64,000 nt of DNA from Verrucomicrobiia bacterium (GCA_030425385.1 JAUIAH010000002.1:1-64000), one strand, 5' to 3'. Numbered from the stretch's first letter, positions 15,798 to 26,659 are shown. Numbers and translations: made by a program. Notes: generated by a model from the sequence alone, not told the origin.

Positions 15798-16729
15798 ATT
15801 CTCCGGACACTGCATCGATCACACCGCAGCCGACACCCTGGTGGCGTCGTCTGAATCTCGCCGACGCGATGGGAGTGGCCCTATTTGTCATCTTGATAGG
15901 CCTAACGCTTTATTCTGGAGAATTGGATCACGCGATCATGTCCATGCTCTTCTTCGGCGGGGCGGTCATGATCAAGCGTCGCCAGGGAGCACTCCCTAAA
16001 GAAGTAGATCTGGAAGGTCGCCTCATCGGTGTGGGCATCCTCCTCAATGTGATCGCCTTCTCCGTCATGTACGAGCCCGCCAAAGCAGGGAGCCATGGTC
16101 TCGCCTCAGGAGCCAATCCATGGCTGCGCCTCTACCCCGTGTGCAGCGCCTTAGGCTGGGTCTTCACCTTCGGCGGCATTCGCGGATTCAAACGCTACTG
16201 GCAGGTTCCCTTTCTCTTCCTCTTTCTAGGCCTTCCTTGGATTCTCCTTCGCAAATTCTTCGACATGGCGCTCATTACCGCCACCGCGGTCGCCATGGTC
16301 CTGCGTCTCATTGGCTTTGATGCCTATCTGGAACAGCCTCTCTTCGTAGGCATTGGCGCTTCTCGAGTCAACGTCAACATCGGCTGCTCTGGCATGGAAG
16401 CCATGACCTACCTGTTAGGACTATCCGCCCTCGCACTGCTCGCATTCCGTCCACCTTCCTGGCTGTGGTATGTGCTCGTGCCGCCCATGGCCATTCTACT
16501 AGCCTTCGGCATTAATGTGATTCGTGTGACCTGTTTAAGCCTCTTCAACAATCACCAACGCCCCGACCTCTTCGACAGCTTCCATGTTGGCCTCGGCTCT
16601 CAGATCTTCTCTGGATCCAGCGTCGGAATCTTCTGCCTTAGCTATTACGTCATCCACTGGTGGTGTCACCGCGATCAATTCACGACACAAATACGCTCAG
16701 TAAAGGCGACACCTGTCGCCGAAGGCTAG
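15794..16729 (+). CDS. Exosortase/archaeosortase-family transpeptidase
   Basis: The upstream part of the open frame overlaps the methyltransferase; ATG 15794 overlaps its stop (ATGA) and gives 311 residues. At least eight membrane segments are visible. The three family-defining residues are present in order and spacing: Cys198 in NIGCSGMEAM, Arg244 in INVIRVTCLS and His264 in DSFHVGLGSQ. Exosortases cleave PEP-CTERM-type tails and pass exported proteins to extracellular polymer. No protein in the window ends in a recognisable PEP-CTERM tail, so its substrates lie elsewhere. The transposase on the other strand ends 29 bases downstream. The subfamily cannot be named from sequence alone. Confidence 0.8.
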   Translation: MNSPDTASITPQPTPWWRRLNLADAMGVALFVILIGLTLYSGELDHAIMSMLFFGGAVMIKRRQGALPKEVDLEGRLIGVGILLNVIAFSVMYEPAKAGSHGLASGANPWLRLYPVCSALGWVFTFGGIRGFKRYWQVPFLFLFLGLPWILLRKFFDMALITATAVAMVLRLIGFDAYLEQPLFVGIGASRVNVNIGCSGMEAMTYLLGLSALALLAFRPPSWLWYVLVPPMAILLAFGINVIRVTCLSLFNNHQRPDLFDSFHVGLGSQIFSGSSVGIFCLSYYVIHWWCHRDQFTTQIRSVKATPVAEG

Positions 16730-16758
16730 CCTGCATGACCTTCGATTCGATAGATGTG

Positions 16759-17823
16759 CTAATCGATCCCTATGGGTCCTAAGTAAGTAAGGCATGGCTT
16801 CACTGGGCGCCCCTCTCGCAGATCCACCAACCCGCGCCAACGCTCCATCCCAAGCGATTTCAACGGGCGCGCGCCCTGTTCACGCTTCACCCGCATCCCC
16901 TCTCGATGCCGCGCAAACACCTCCTCAATGAACGCCTCGCTCCCCAAGGCCAAGCCCTCACTGAAATAACGCACCCGCACACGCACCACCTGCGCCAGAC
17001 TCAACTGCCCTCCCTGGCGCGCCACCTTCTCCACTGATTCCTCCCGAATCCCTGCGCGCCCTTGGCCAGCAGCCTCGCCAGCCTCCGCTTCCCCAAACCC
17101 ATACAAATAAAGCCGATACTGCGCCTGACACGTTCGCCATTGCTGCGGACTCCCATGCTCCACCCCTAACACCCGCATCAAGCCTCGCCGCCGCGCCCGA
17201 TTCCCCGCCACGGCCTCCCCATACCCACTCCACCGATAATCCTTCGGATCTTCCACGATCCCCGCCCGCACCGGATTCAGGTCGATGTAAGCTGCCATCG
17301 TCAGCAACACCGTCTCGTCATTCTCTAACAACACACTTTTAAACCGATCCTCCCACAGCGGCCCCTTGCGCCGAACCTGTTTGTTATACCACTGGGTGAA
17401 CCGCTGCTTCAGTTCCTTCATGAACATCGACACATCCGCCATCCGGTTCAGAAAGCGCTGCCGATACTCGGGATACCCCTTCTCAGGACACTGCTCCTTC
17501 ATCCGTGCCAACATCTGCCGCACCCCAATCAACTGTTCCTCGGAGGTCGTCACCAACGCCAACCGCCGCAGCAGTTCCGCATCATCAATCGCCGCGCGAT
17601 GTTCCTCCGCATTCGGCACCTCGATCAGCAAATGGATGTGATTCGACATCAAGCAGAACGTGATCAACTCCACTCCAGCAAACCCGCACTGAATCTCCAA
17701 GAGTTCCCGAAATTTCTCCTTCACCGGCCCCTCCAGCACAAAGCGCCCCTCAATGATCCGGGACATCACATGGTAACAGTTCGAAGCCGCCCCAGGCTCC
17801 CCTTTGATTCGAATCGCTCTCAT
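16759..17823 (-). mobile_element. REP-associated Y1 transposase gene (RayT-1)
   Basis: A 354-residue IS200-related single-strand transposase. The HUH motif is in MSNHIHLLIEV, followed by QRFTQWYNKQVRRKGPLWED, RFKSVLLE and AAYIDLNPVRAGIVEDPKDY, the hallmark block of REP-associated transposases. Such enzymes handle single-stranded hairpins and are usually domesticated single-copy genes rather than mobile IS. The protein is longer than the classical 140-220 residues; the extra C-terminal part is shared with RayT-2 (VRYFSEGLALGSEAFIEEVF). ATG 17823 is preferred over GTG 17826. The upstream gap contains an AT-rich element (CCATAAATATATTGAC on the minus strand). No long hairpin like that before RayT-2 is seen here. 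Confidence 0.85.
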
Positions 17824-17955
17824 CACCCATCCCTACCCCCAACACCGCCACTCCGTCAATATATTTATGGTCCGACCCTTATTATGCATATTGGCGTGTG
17901 ATCAGGGCAACTTTGGACTGCTTGAGACGTTCAATTGAGCGAGATCCTACCCACC

Positions 17956-20900
17956 ATGCGTCTTTCTCACCTCTTCCTTCCCAGCCTGATTCTCGTCGCT
18001 TCGGCACACGCTGTGACCGCTGCCGATGGTCCTGAGTTTACTCGCAATATCCGGCCAGTTCTTGCGGATGCCTGTTTCCATTGCCATGGACCCGATCCGG
18101 AGTCGAGGAAGGCCGATCTCCGACTGGATACAGAAGATGGGCTTTTCTCTGGGGCAGACGCACCGATCGATCGCGAGAACCCTGAGCAGAGCCCCCTTCT
18201 TAGGCGGATTGTCTCGACTGATCCGGACGAAGTGATGCCGCCTCCGGAGAATCATCGCCAGCTAGAGCCTGAGGAGGTCGATCTTCTTAAGCAGTGGGTG
18301 CTTGAGGGCGCTCCCTGGGAGGCCCATTGGGCGTTCGAAGCGCCTCAGAAACCAGCGTTCCCGCAGTCGATGAATCAAGATTGGGCGCGAAACGGGATCG
18401 ATCACTTTGTTCTCGCAACCTTGGAGGCGAACGGACTCAATCCTGCGAAGGAAGCGGATCCTCGGACGCTGGTGCGGCGGCTTGCGTTGGACTTGACAGG
18501 ACTGCCTCCGGATCCTGCAGTCGTTGAACGCTTCGCTGCAGATCCTTCGGAAGATGCCTACCAGAAACTCATCGAGTCGATGCTTGGCACAGTTCAGTAT
18601 GCAGAGCACCGCGCGCGCTATTGGCTCGATGCCGCACGCTATGCAGACACCCATGGCATGCACTTTGATAACTACCGCGAAATGTGGCCCTACCGCGATT
18701 GGGTCGTGCAGGCCTTTCACCGCAACCAGCCCTTCGACACCTTTACCCTCGACCAAATCGCAGGCGATCTGTTGGAGAACCCGACGCGCGATCAATTAGT
18801 GGCGACCGGTTTCCAGAGATGCAACATCACGACCAATGAAGGCGGCACCATCCAAGAGGAGAACCTCGCCAACTACGCAGCCGATCGCGTGCAAACGGTT
18901 GGTTGGGTTTACATGGGATTGACCACCAATTGCGCGCAGTGCCACGATCACAAATTCGACCCGATCACCGCCAAGGACTACTACGCCATGGCGGCCTTCT
19001 TCCGCAACACCACGCAAGGAGCCATGGATGGCAATGTGAAGGATGGACGTGGCCCGGCCATCACTGTTCCGATGAAGGCCGATGCAGCCCGCTGGGATGC
19101 CCTGCCAGACCTAATCACCTCGGCCAAGAACGCGGTGACTGCACGACGGGAAAACGCTAGAGCCGACTTCGATCAATGGTTAGAGAACTTCTCCGTCGAG
19201 CAGTTAGATGAGCAGCTGCCACGCGACGCTGTTGCCCTCCCTGTTTCGACCGAGCCTGTGGTCATCCATGGGGATAACACGCCCAACTTGGGCGAAGCTG
19301 GCAACTTCAAGGCTGAGGCCCCCTTCACCGTCAGTCTCTGGGTCAAGCCTGGCAATGTCCGACAAAACGCCAGTATTCTGGCACGAATGGATGTCGCTCA
19401 GAAACATCGCGGTTGGGACGTCTGGCAGGAAGGGAAACGTGTCGGCGTCCATCTGATCCACGCCTGGCCGGAAGCCGGGATCAAGGCAATTAGCCAAGCA
19501 GAAGTGCTGAAGAAAGATTCCTGGACACACCTCACTCTACGATGGGAGGGAGGCAACGATGTCAAGGGATGGACGCTCCTTGTGGACGGTGTTTCCAAAC
19601 CGTTGCGCTCCCACAAGAACACGCTCAAGACCGAGCAATCCGTGCAAACACTGACGCCCCTGACATTGGGACGACGCAGTAAGGGAGCCGCCTATCAGGG
19701 CGTAGTGAAAGGGCTGCGGCTCTACACGCGCAGTCTAACCAAGGAAGAGGCTGCACTCTTGGCTCAAGAGGAAACATTTCGCACGCTGCTAGACCAGCCA
19801 GCAGATCAGCGTGATGCCAAAGCACTCCAGCCTTTGTTCGACTTCTACCTGCAGGCACACGACCACACCTTTGGGCAATTGCAGGGCGAGTTAGCCAGTC
19901 TCGAAAGCGAACGTGAAGCCATCCGCCAACGCAGCCCGATCACGCATGTCCAGGTGGAGAAAGAGACGCCCGCCATGGCTAACATTCTCATGCGTGGTCA
20001 ATACGACAAGGTGGGTGAAGAAGTGGCTGCGGACACGCCAGCCGCCTTTCCACCAATGCCTGAAGGAGCGCCGCGCAACCGATTGGGTCTGGCGCAATGG
20101 CTCATTTCTCCTGACAATCCCCTCACGGCGCGAGTGACCGTCAATCGGTTCTGGCAGGAAATCTTCGGTCAGGGATTGGTAGTAAGCGTCGAGGACTTCG
20201 GCATCATGGGTGCCCCTCCAAGCCACCCCGAATTACTCGATTGGCTTGCGGTCACTTTCCAGGAAACCGATTGGAACGTGAAAGAGTTCTTCCGTCTCAT
20301 GGTCAGTTCGAGCACTTATCGGCAGGCCGCCAAAGCGACTCCAGAAAAGCTGGAGAAGGACCCTCACAATGCACTCTTGAGTCGAGGTCCGCGCTTTCGA
20401 ATGGATGCCGAGATGGTCCGAGACTATGCTCTAGCCGCCAGCGGCACGCTCTCGCTCAACGTTGGCGGGCCGAGCACTCGGCCCTACCAACCGGAAGGCG
20501 TCTGGGATGTGGTGGGTTTGCCAGGTGGGGACACCCGCAACTACGTTCAGGATCAAGGCGAAGGGCTCTATCGTCGCACCCTCTACAACTTTTGGAAACG
20601 GATGGCACCCCCGCCCAACTTGGAAGCCTTCAACGCACCGAGCCGCGAGATGTGCACGGTGCGGCGCGAACGCACCAACACGCCTTTACAAGCGTTGGTG
20701 ACGATGAATGATCCACAGTTCGTGGAAGCTGCTCGTCGCCTCGCGGAGAAGGTCTTGTGCCAATCCTCTCAGGACGATGCGATGCTCGACCACCTAGGCG
20801 AACGCATCTTGATGCGAACGTGGAGCGACGAAGAAAGACACATCCTACACGCTAGTCTCAATGACTTGCGCGCCCACTACGAAGCGCACCCGGCTGATGC

Positions 20901-21021
20901 GAAGGCGCTCTTGGAGGTGGGCGACTCTCCCTCCGATGAATCCTTGCCAGCTTCCCAATTGGCTGCCTGGACAATGCTGGCCAATCAACTCTTCAACCTC
21001 GACGAAACACTCAACAAGTAA
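17956..21021 (+). CDS. Planctomycete-type cytochrome c / DUF1549 / LamG / DUF1553 protein
   Basis: ATG 17956 gives a signal peptide (MRLSHLFLPSLILVASAHA); the open frame begins at a less likely TTG 17935. The 1021-residue protein has a PSCyt1 domain with a c-type haem site Cys40-x2-Cys43-His44 (CFHCHGPD), a DUF1549 (PSCyt2) domain with a second CAQCH near 328, a LamG/concanavalin-like domain near 430-600 (FTVSLWVKPGN, LTLGRRSKG), and a DUF1553 (PSD1) domain near 705-990 with NPLTARVTVNRFWQEIFG and RRERTNTPLQALVTMNDP. These exported proteins are hallmarks of Planctomycetes and Verrucomicrobia and are often tied to polysaccharide use, but no reaction has been shown. The DUF1501 partner follows 5 bases later. 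Confidence 0.9.
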   Translation: MRLSHLFLPSLILVASAHAVTAADGPEFTRNIRPVLADACFHCHGPDPESRKADLRLDTEDGLFSGADAPIDRENPEQSPLLRRIVSTDPDEVMPPPENHRQLEPEEVDLLKQWVLEGAPWEAHWAFEAPQKPAFPQSMNQDWARNGIDHFVLATLEANGLNPAKEADPRTLVRRLALDLTGLPPDPAVVERFAADPSEDAYQKLIESMLGTVQYAEHRARYWLDAARYADTHGMHFDNYREMWPYRDWVVQAFHRNQPFDTFTLDQIAGDLLENPTRDQLVATGFQRCNITTNEGGTIQEENLANYAADRVQTVGWVYMGLTTNCAQCHDHKFDPITAKDYYAMAAFFRNTTQGAMDGNVKDGRGPAITVPMKADAARWDALPDLITSAKNAVTARRENARADFDQWLENFSVEQLDEQLPRDAVALPVSTEPVVIHGDNTPNLGEAGNFKAEAPFTVSLWVKPGNVRQNASILARMDVAQKHRGWDVWQEGKRVGVHLIHAWPEAGIKAISQAEVLKKDSWTHLTLRWEGGNDVKGWTLLVDGVSKPLRSHKNTLKTEQSVQTLTPLTLGRRSKGAAYQGVVKGLRLYTRSLTKEEAALLAQEETFRTLLDQPADQRDAKALQPLFDFYLQAHDHTFGQLQGELASLESEREAIRQRSPITHVQVEKETPAMANILMRGQYDKVGEEVAADTPAAFPPMPEGAPRNRLGLAQWLISPDNPLTARVTVNRFWQEIFGQGLVVSVEDFGIMGAPPSHPELLDWLAVTFQETDWNVKEFFRLMVSSSTYRQAAKATPEKLEKDPHNALLSRGPRFRMDAEMVRDYALAASGTLSLNVGGPSTRPYQPEGVWDVVGLPGGDTRNYVQDQGEGLYRRTLYNFWKRMAPPPNLEAFNAPSREMCTVRRERTNTPLQALVTMNDPQFVEAARRLAEKVLCQSSQDDAMLDHLGERILMRTWSDEERHILHASLNDLRAHYEAHPADAKALLEVGDSPSDESLPASQLAAWTMLANQLFNLDETLNK

Positions 21022-21026
21022 GTGCC

Positions 21027-22478
21027 ATGAATCCTATCAATCAGTTCAATTGGATGCAAAGCCGTCGGCACTTCCTCGCAAGTGGCAGTCATTTGTTAGG
21101 AGGTGCCGCTCTGACTTCATTGCTAGGCCAAGCGGCGCAACAGTCCGCTCTGGGGTCTGGTGATCTCGCCACTCACTTTCCGGCCAAGGCGAAGCGCGTG
21201 ATCTACCTGCACATGGTGGGAGGCCCCTCACAGATGGACCTATTCGATTATAAACCGGAGATGAAGAAATGGTATGACCAGGATCTCCCTGACAGTGTGC
21301 GACAAGGCCAGCGACTGACCACAATGACCAGCGGGCAATCACGTTTTCCCATCGCGCCGTCGAAATACCGATTTGGACGCAAAGGGGCCTGCGGCATGTG
21401 GATGAACGATGAGCTCTTGCCTCACCTCTCCAAGAGTGTGGACGATATCTGTTGGATGCGTAGCCTGCACACGGAAGCGATTAATCACGAACCTGCCATC
21501 ACCGCCATGCAAACGGGCAATCAAATCACAGGCCGCCCCTGCCTGGGTTCGTGGGCCAGCTATGGCTTGGGATCGATGAATGAGAATCTACCCACCTTCG
21601 TGGTCTTGGTCGCCACTCCCTCGAATCGCGAGCAGGAACAAGCCATTTCCGCACGTCTGTGGTCGAGTGGATTTCTGCCAGGAGAACACGCAGGCGTCTC
21701 CTTCCGCAGCAAGGGAGATCCTATTCTCTATATCAACAATCCCCCAGGCGTGCCCTCACAGATTCGTAAACGCACGCTGCAAGGAATCAACGCTCTGAAT
21801 GAAATCACTCATCGGGAATTGGGTGATCCAGAAACGCTCACGCGGATCCAGCAGTATGAGATGGCGTTCCGCATGCAAGCCAGCGTCCCCGAGCTCACCG
21901 ACATCGCCAATGAACCCGAGCACACCTACAAACTCTACGGCGAAGAAGCACGCAAGCCTGGCACATTTGCCAACACCGCGCTGATGGCTCGTCGCCTTGC
22001 GGAGCGTGGCGTTCGTTTTATCCAGGTCTATCACAACAATTGGGACCACCATGGCAATCTAGGCGGACGCATGCCAGATCAATGCAAGGATGTCGATCAA
22101 CCCTGCCACGCTTTGCTCACCGATCTCAAAGAGCGCGGCATGTTCGAGGACACGCTCGTCATTTGGGGCGGCGAGTTTGGACGCACCATCTACAGCCAAG
22201 GCGGCCTTAGCCCTGAGAATTACGGGCGCGATCACCACCCCCGCTGTTTCACCATGTGGATGGCAGGAGGAGGTGCCAAGGGCGGCTCGATCTACGGTGA
22301 GACAGACGAATTCAGCTACAATATCGTCAAAGATCCGCTCCACATCCGCGATTTCCATGCCACGATTCTACACCTGCTAGGCTATGACCACGATCGCTTC
22401 GCCGTGAAGCATCAAGGGCTAGATGCCAAGCTCACCGGTGTCGAGCCCGCCAAGGTTATTCCCGGCCTGATCGCATAA
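21027..22478 (+). CDS. DUF1501 protein, Tat-exported (copy 1)
   Basis: A 483-residue protein with an N-terminal Tat-type signal (SRRHFLASGSHLLGGAALTS). DUF1501 proteins share the alkaline-phosphatase/sulfatase fold; visible blocks are RVIYLHMVGGPSQMDLFDYK, HTEAINHEPA, RPCLGSWASYGLGS, TLVIWGGEFGRT, GRDHHPRCFTMWMAGG and a C-terminal [11 protein letters not shown]. The conserved Asp and His residues in these blocks could bind metal. DUF1501 genes nearly always sit beside a DUF1553 gene, as here, suggesting a joint exported function, perhaps removal of sulfate or other groups from glycans; this is inferred. Confidence 0.9.
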   Translation: MNPINQFNWMQSRRHFLASGSHLLGGAALTSLLGQAAQQSALGSGDLATHFPAKAKRVIYLHMVGGPSQMDLFDYKPEMKKWYDQDLPDSVRQGQRLTTMTSGQSRFPIAPSKYRFGRKGACGMWMNDELLPHLSKSVDDICWMRSLHTEAINHEPAITAMQTGNQITGRPCLGSWASYGLGSMNENLPTFVVLVATPSNREQEQAISARLWSSGFLPGEHAGVSFRSKGDPILYINNPPGVPSQIRKRTLQGINALNEITHRELGDPETLTRIQQYEMAFRMQASVPELTDIANEPEHTYKLYGEEARKPGTFANTALMARRLAERGVRFIQVYHNNWDHHGNLGGRMPDQCKDVDQPCHALLTDLKERGMFEDTLVIWGGEFGRTIYSQGGLSPENYGRDHHPRCFTMWMAGGGAKGGSIYGETDEFSYNIVKDPLHIRDFHATILHLLGYDHDRFAVKHQGLDAKLTGVEPAKVIPGLIA

Positions 22479-22506
22479 GAGGACTGATCCGCAAGCGGTC
22501 GAATAG

Positions 22507-22522
22507 CGTGATTTCGATCACG
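22507..22522. other. Short UUCG-loop hairpin
   Basis: CGTGAT-TTCG-ATCACG forms a 6-bp stem with the very stable UUCG tetraloop, 29 bases after the DUF1501 stop and 11 bases before the cystathionine gamma-synthase ATG. No T-tract follows, so it is not a standard terminator. It could protect a 3' end or affect initiation, or be chance. Confidence 0.3.
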
Positions 22523-22533
22523 GCCGTGGACAG

Positions 22534-24057
22534 ATGGCGAAACCGTCCTATGGCTTACGCCGCATGCGTGATCTGCTGACAAACCCGCTTTGGCAAGTGA
22601 CCGATCTCGGGCATCCCATTCCGGATGCCCCCCACGCGGTATCGGTCGCCATGCCGACGTGGCAAAGTGTGATTGGCTACGAAGAGGAAGATCCCGTGGT
22701 GCACCGCGCCTTACAATGCGGCTATCCGCGCTTCTTCTGTCATCCCACCGTTCGCCGCTTGTTTGATGAAGCGTCCTGCCGCTTTGCCAAACGGGGAGAG
22801 AGCGCTCTTGTCTTCGCAAGTGATGATGCCTGCCAGCGTGCAGCCGCCTTTCTTCGGAGTTCCTGTGGGAACTCTTCCTTGGCCACCCGCATGCACCCGT
22901 GGCCACACAGTCATGCTACTGTCCTCATCTTCCCTTCAGAACATCGACGGACCGCGCTGCGCTACTGGCGCTACACAGGAGAGATGGTGAGCAGTCGCCA
23001 CGCAGAGGCCCTCTTACAAGAGGCGCCCGATTCTCACGAGCCTCAGTCGGAGAGTCTATTGAAAGAACGACTCGCTTCTTGGTCCAATCAGCCCGCGGCG
23101 CACGGTCATCTTTACGCCAGCGGCATGGCCGCCGTTCATGCGGCCTATCGGGCGGCGCTCGCTGACCAGCCTCCAGGAGAATCGCTTCAGTTAGAATTTC
23201 CCTATGTGGACGTCTTCTGCATTCAGAAGCACCTTGGGTCGGGGGCACACCTACTGTTGGGCGACACTTTGTTAGATGACTTACAAAGTCACCTCGCTGG
23301 CGGCCGTATCCGTGCGGTCTTTGCCGAGATCCCTTGTAATCCTCTCACGCGGACTGTCGATCTCCCTGCGGTTTCCGAAGCCTGCCGAGCGGCCAGGGTC
23401 CCGCTCATCGTCGATGACACTGTCGGCACGATTCACAATGTCGATGTCTATCCCTATGCGGATCTGGTCACCACCAGCCTAACCAAGAATATTTCCGGCA
23501 AAGGCGACGTCATGGCGGGCTCCGTATGGGTCTCGAGCAGCAGTCCCTTCGCGAAGCGCCTACAAGCTTTCCTGGAAATGGACCGCAGTGCGCCTCTCTT
23601 TGCTGGCGACATCGACGCACTGCTAGAGAATAGCGCTCATTTCCCTGAACGCATGGAGATCATCAATCAGAACAGCTCGGCCCTTGCCGCTTGGCTGAGT
23701 TCCCACCCAGCGGTTGAGCGCTGCTACTATCCGAACAATGAGACCACAGATGCCTACGATCATGTGCGGCGCCCGCAAGGTGGCTATGGTGGCCTTCTCT
23801 CCATCGTTCTCAAAGAGGGCGAACCTGCTGCACAGGCTTTCTATGATGCCTTAAGAGTCAGCAAGGGACCTAGCTTGGGCACCAACTTCACTTTGGCTTG
23901 CCCTTACACGCTGCTCGCGCACTACGAAGAACTCGACTGGGCCGCCAAATGCGGCGTGCCTCGCCATCTCATCCGCGTCGCGGTGGGCATGGAGCCTGTT
24001 GACGATCTGCTAGAGCGATTTGAAGACGCGATGACAGTTTCCGTTTGCGTTCGTTAG
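22534..24057 (+). CDS. Cystathionine gamma-synthase-like PLP enzyme with STR2-type N-terminal domain
   Basis: A 507-residue fold-type-I PLP enzyme of the Cys/Met metabolism family. The PLP-binding Lys318 lies in [14 protein letters not shown]; further blocks are [23 protein letters not shown] and the C-terminal [19 protein letters not shown]. Unlike bacterial MetB (about 385 aa) it has an N-terminal domain of about 150 residues containing [20 protein letters not shown] and GYPRFFCHP, which resembles fungal cystathionine gamma-synthase (yeast STR2). Expected reaction: joining cysteine to an activated homoserine ester in transsulfuration; a related lyase cannot be excluded. It is the third co-directional gene after the DUF1553/DUF1501 pair. 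The stop overlaps the convergent isomerase gene by 4 bases. Confidence 0.75.
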   Translation: MAKPSYGLRRMRDLLTNPLWQVTDLGHPIPDAPHAVSVAMPTWQSVIGYEEEDPVVHRALQCGYPRFFCHPTVRRLFDEASCRFAKRGESALVFASDDACQRAAAFLRSSCGNSSLATRMHPWPHSHATVLIFPSEHRRTALRYWRYTGEMVSSRHAEALLQEAPDSHEPQSESLLKERLASWSNQPAAHGHLYASGMAAVHAAYRAALADQPPGESLQLEFPYVDVFCIQKHLGSGAHLLLGDTLLDDLQSHLAGGRIRAVFAEIPCNPLTRTVDLPAVSEACRAARVPLIVDDTVGTIHNVDVYPYADLVTTSLTKNISGKGDVMAGSVWVSSSSPFAKRLQAFLEMDRSAPLFAGDIDALLENSAHFPERMEIINQNSSALAAWLSSHPAVERCYYPNNETTDAYDHVRRPQGGYGGLLSIVLKEGEPAAQAFYDALRVSKGPSLGTNFTLACPYTLLAHYEELDWAAKCGVPRHLIRVAVGMEPVDDLLERFEDAMTVSVCVR

Positions 24058-25133
24058 GCCTTGCGCCCGATCTTCAAAGTCTCCTTACAGTAACGGATGC
24101 TGCGCTCCAATTCGGCTCTCTGATAGGCTTGTGTTGCTTTCTGACGATCTTCATCTGGCCCTGGCTGGAAAGCGGGGATGGCTTCACCTGTCTTGGCCAA
24201 TCTCAGAAAACTAGCAAATTCAGGGCTACGAATGTCTTCATAACCCTTCCAAAAGTCCTCCTTCAAATAAGGAAACTCACGCGCAAAGCCTGAGATGATC
24301 TCTAATTGCAAGGGAGCCTCCGGGCAGAGTTCGGCAAAGCGTTCCACATAGCGTTTGATGTCCACATTCCCCTCGCCCATGGCTGTCCATTGGACTTTGG
24401 CGCCATCCTCCGATTCCCAAACCATGGAATCACGAATACCTGACGAAACCACATAGGGAGCCAGTTCCTCTAAATTCATGAAAGGATCTTCCAAAGTCCA
24501 GGTTGCATTTCCCGAATCAATGGTCGCGCCCACATAGTCGGGGCCCGCCTCTTCAATCAACTGTCTCAATTGCCAGCCCTGCATGTCACCAGCATGGTTC
24601 TCGATGGCAATCTTCACGCCCACCTCTTTAGCGTAACCCTCCACGGCCTTGCAAACCCTCACAGTGTCCTTCATGCGCGCCGCCAATCCACCCTCAGATT
24701 GACGATCCTGGCCGAATCCCTGATAGCATCGCGCAGCTTTGGAGCCTAACGCATGCGCCACGCGCAATGTTAGCTTTAGATGTTCCTCTGCCGTGCCCCA
24801 CTTGTCAGAAAAGCGATGCGCACTCGGACAGATGCCTCCAGTCCCCGCTTGGATCTCGATTCCCAACGCATCTCCCTTCGCTTTCAGTTCTTTCAAATAC
24901 GACTCTTCGTGATTCTCATAGACATCGAGGTCAGAGAAGAGGATCGTGTCGACTTTCTGTTCCGCAGCGTAGTCGAGCAAGGCATCCGCCTTCCATCCCA
25001 GGGCACGAATGGAGAAATTATCGAACCCTAACTTGAGAGGCCTCGCTGCAGACTCCTCGGCAAAGGCCACAGGAGAGGCGGCCAATGCTGCCGTGGAGGC
25101 AGCAGTACGGGAAAGAAAGGATCGACGATTCAT
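24054..25133 (-). CDS. Tat-exported sugar phosphate isomerase/epimerase-like protein
   Basis: The frame is open from 25208, but ATG 25133 begins a good Tat signal ([20 protein letters not shown]), giving 359 residues. The mature part is a xylose-isomerase-like TIM barrel: [44 protein letters not shown] and [10 protein letters not shown]. The Glu, Asp and His in these blocks match the metal-binding set of the family. Exported members are common in PVC bacteria beside DUF1501/DUF1553 genes and may act on sugars or keto-sugars in the periplasm; the substrate is unknown. The gene lies 71 bases downstream of the second DUF1501 gene on the same strand, so it is probably in that operon. Confidence 0.8.
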   Translation of the reverse strand: MNRRSFLSRTAASTAALAASPVAFAEESAARPLKLGFDNFSIRALGWKADALLDYAAEQKVDTILFSDLDVYENHEESYLKELKAKGDALGIEIQAGTGGICPSAHRFSDKWGTAEEHLKLTLRVAHALGSKAARCYQGFGQDRQSEGGLAARMKDTVRVCKAVEGYAKEVGVKIAIENHAGDMQGWQLRQLIEEAGPDYVGATIDSGNATWTLEDPFMNLEELAPYVVSSGIRDSMVWESEDGAKVQWTAMGEGNVDIKRYVERFAELCPEAPLQLEIISGFAREFPYLKEDFWKGYEDIRSPEFASFLRLAKTGEAIPAFQPGPDEDRQKATQAYQRAELERSIRYCKETLKIGRKA

Positions 25134-25204
25134 GGCGTGGACCTTACGGAAGGCTCGGAAGGGGCTCAATGAAATTATGGCAGGAGATGCCTTTCCGAGT
25201 TGGG

Positions 25205-26641
25205 TCAACTCAGCACGCCTTTCACCACTTCCCCATGAACGTCCGTGAGACGGAAGTCTCGTCCTTGAAAGCGATAGGTGAGTTTCTCGTGGTCAAAGCC
25301 TAACAAATGCAAGATGGTCGCTTGGAAATCGTGCACATGCACCTTGTCGCGAGCCACTGAGAATCCCAAATCATCGGAAGCCCCGTGCGAATGTCCGCCC
25401 TTCACGCCCGCCCCCGCCATGACCATGGTGTAACAGTCCGGAAAGTGATCGCGACCTAACACATCCCCTTTGGCCGTACGCCCTTCGCGAAATGGTGTCC
25501 GTCCAAACTCTCCTCCTAGAATGATGAGGGTGTCATCGAGGAGCCCGCGCTGCCTCAAGTCCTTGATAAGCGCGGCGACCGGCTTCTCCATGGTCGCGCA
25601 TTTCTTGGTGAGCCCATCTCGGATGTCCTCGGCAGGATTGGTCCCATGAAAGTCCCACCCCCAATCAAACAATTGCACATATCGCACGCCCTGCTCCACC
25701 AAGCGCCGCGCTAACAAACAATTATTGCCAAAGCTTGAGGCTCCCGGCTGCGCTCCATACGCCTCCAAGGTCTTGGGCGACTCCTTGGAAATGTCCATCA
25801 CCTCTGGCACGGACATTTGCATGCGAAAGGCGAGCTCATACTGCGCGATCCGCGTAAGGGTCTCAGGATGCCCAAATTCTTTGGCCTGGAGCTCGTTTAA
25901 TTTCTTCAAGGCATCCAGACTGGAGCGCCGCAACTGGCGATCGAACCCGGCGGGGTCGGAGGCGTAGAGGACGGGATCACCCTTGGAACGGCATTGCACC
26001 CCTTGGTAGACAGAGGGCAGGAAACCACTCCCGAAAGAGTTCTTTCCGCCATTCGGCTGCACACCGCTTGAAATGAGCACGACAAACCCTGGCAGATTCG
26101 CATTCTCAGAACCCAATCCATAGGTCACCCACGATCCTAACGAAGGTCTCCCGGGCCGCGGCGAACCCGTGTATACGAAGAGTTCCGCGGGAGCATGATT
26201 AAATTGGTCGGTGTTCATCGACTTGATGACACAGAGTTCATCCGCCACTTCTTGGAGGTGGGGAAGCGCATCCGACATCCACAAGCCTTGTTTCCCATAC
26301 TGAGCAAACTGTCGCCGCGTGCCCAACAACGTCGGACGACCAGAAGTGAAGGCAAACTTCTTCCCTTGGTAGTATTCGTCAGGACACAGTTGCCCGTCAC
26401 GCTTCACGAGTTCCGGTTTGTAATCCCACAAATCAAGGTGGGGAGGTGATCCTGTGAGGTGCAGATAGATGACACGCTTTGCCTTGCCCTCAAAACGCGC
26501 CTCCTGAGGAATAAGCGGCTCGTCTATCGACCCCCTAGCATCATCCTGCAAGAGGGAAGCCAGGGCGATTCCGCCAATGCCTGCCGACGTTTCCCGGAGG
26601 AAATGGCGACGCGTGCGTGCTTGAAGAATATCCTGATACAT
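25205..26641 (-). CDS. DUF1501 protein, Tat-exported (copy 2)
   Basis: A 478-residue paralogue of the 21027-22478 protein. The Tat-type start is [20 protein letters not shown]. The same blocks recur: [62 protein letters not shown] and [11 protein letters not shown]. The two copies differ clearly in sequence, so this is not a recent duplication. It follows the DUF1553 gene at 26660-30046 with an 18-base gap on the same strand, giving a second complete pair in mirror orientation to the first. Confidence 0.9.
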   Translation of the reverse strand: MYQDILQARTRRHFLRETSAGIGGIALASLLQDDARGSIDEPLIPQEARFEGKAKRVIYLHLTGSPPHLDLWDYKPELVKRDGQLCPDEYYQGKKFAFTSGRPTLLGTRRQFAQYGKQGLWMSDALPHLQEVADELCVIKSMNTDQFNHAPAELFVYTGSPRPGRPSLGSWVTYGLGSENANLPGFVVLISSGVQPNGGKNSFGSGFLPSVYQGVQCRSKGDPVLYASDPAGFDRQLRRSSLDALKKLNELQAKEFGHPETLTRIAQYELAFRMQMSVPEVMDISKESPKTLEAYGAQPGASSFGNNCLLARRLVEQGVRYVQLFDWGWDFHGTNPAEDIRDGLTKKCATMEKPVAALIKDLRQRGLLDDTLIILGGEFGRTPFREGRTAKGDVLGRDHFPDCYTMVMAGAGVKGGHSHGASDDLGFSVARDKVHVHDFQATILHLLGFDHEKLTYRFQGRDFRLTDVHGEVVKGVLS

Positions 26642-26659
26642 GGCGAGACCGTAGAAATG

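Noticed and set aside
17935-17956. Upstream TTG start for the DUF1553 protein
   Set aside because: It would place seven polar residues before the signal peptide; ATG 17956 gives a normal signal.
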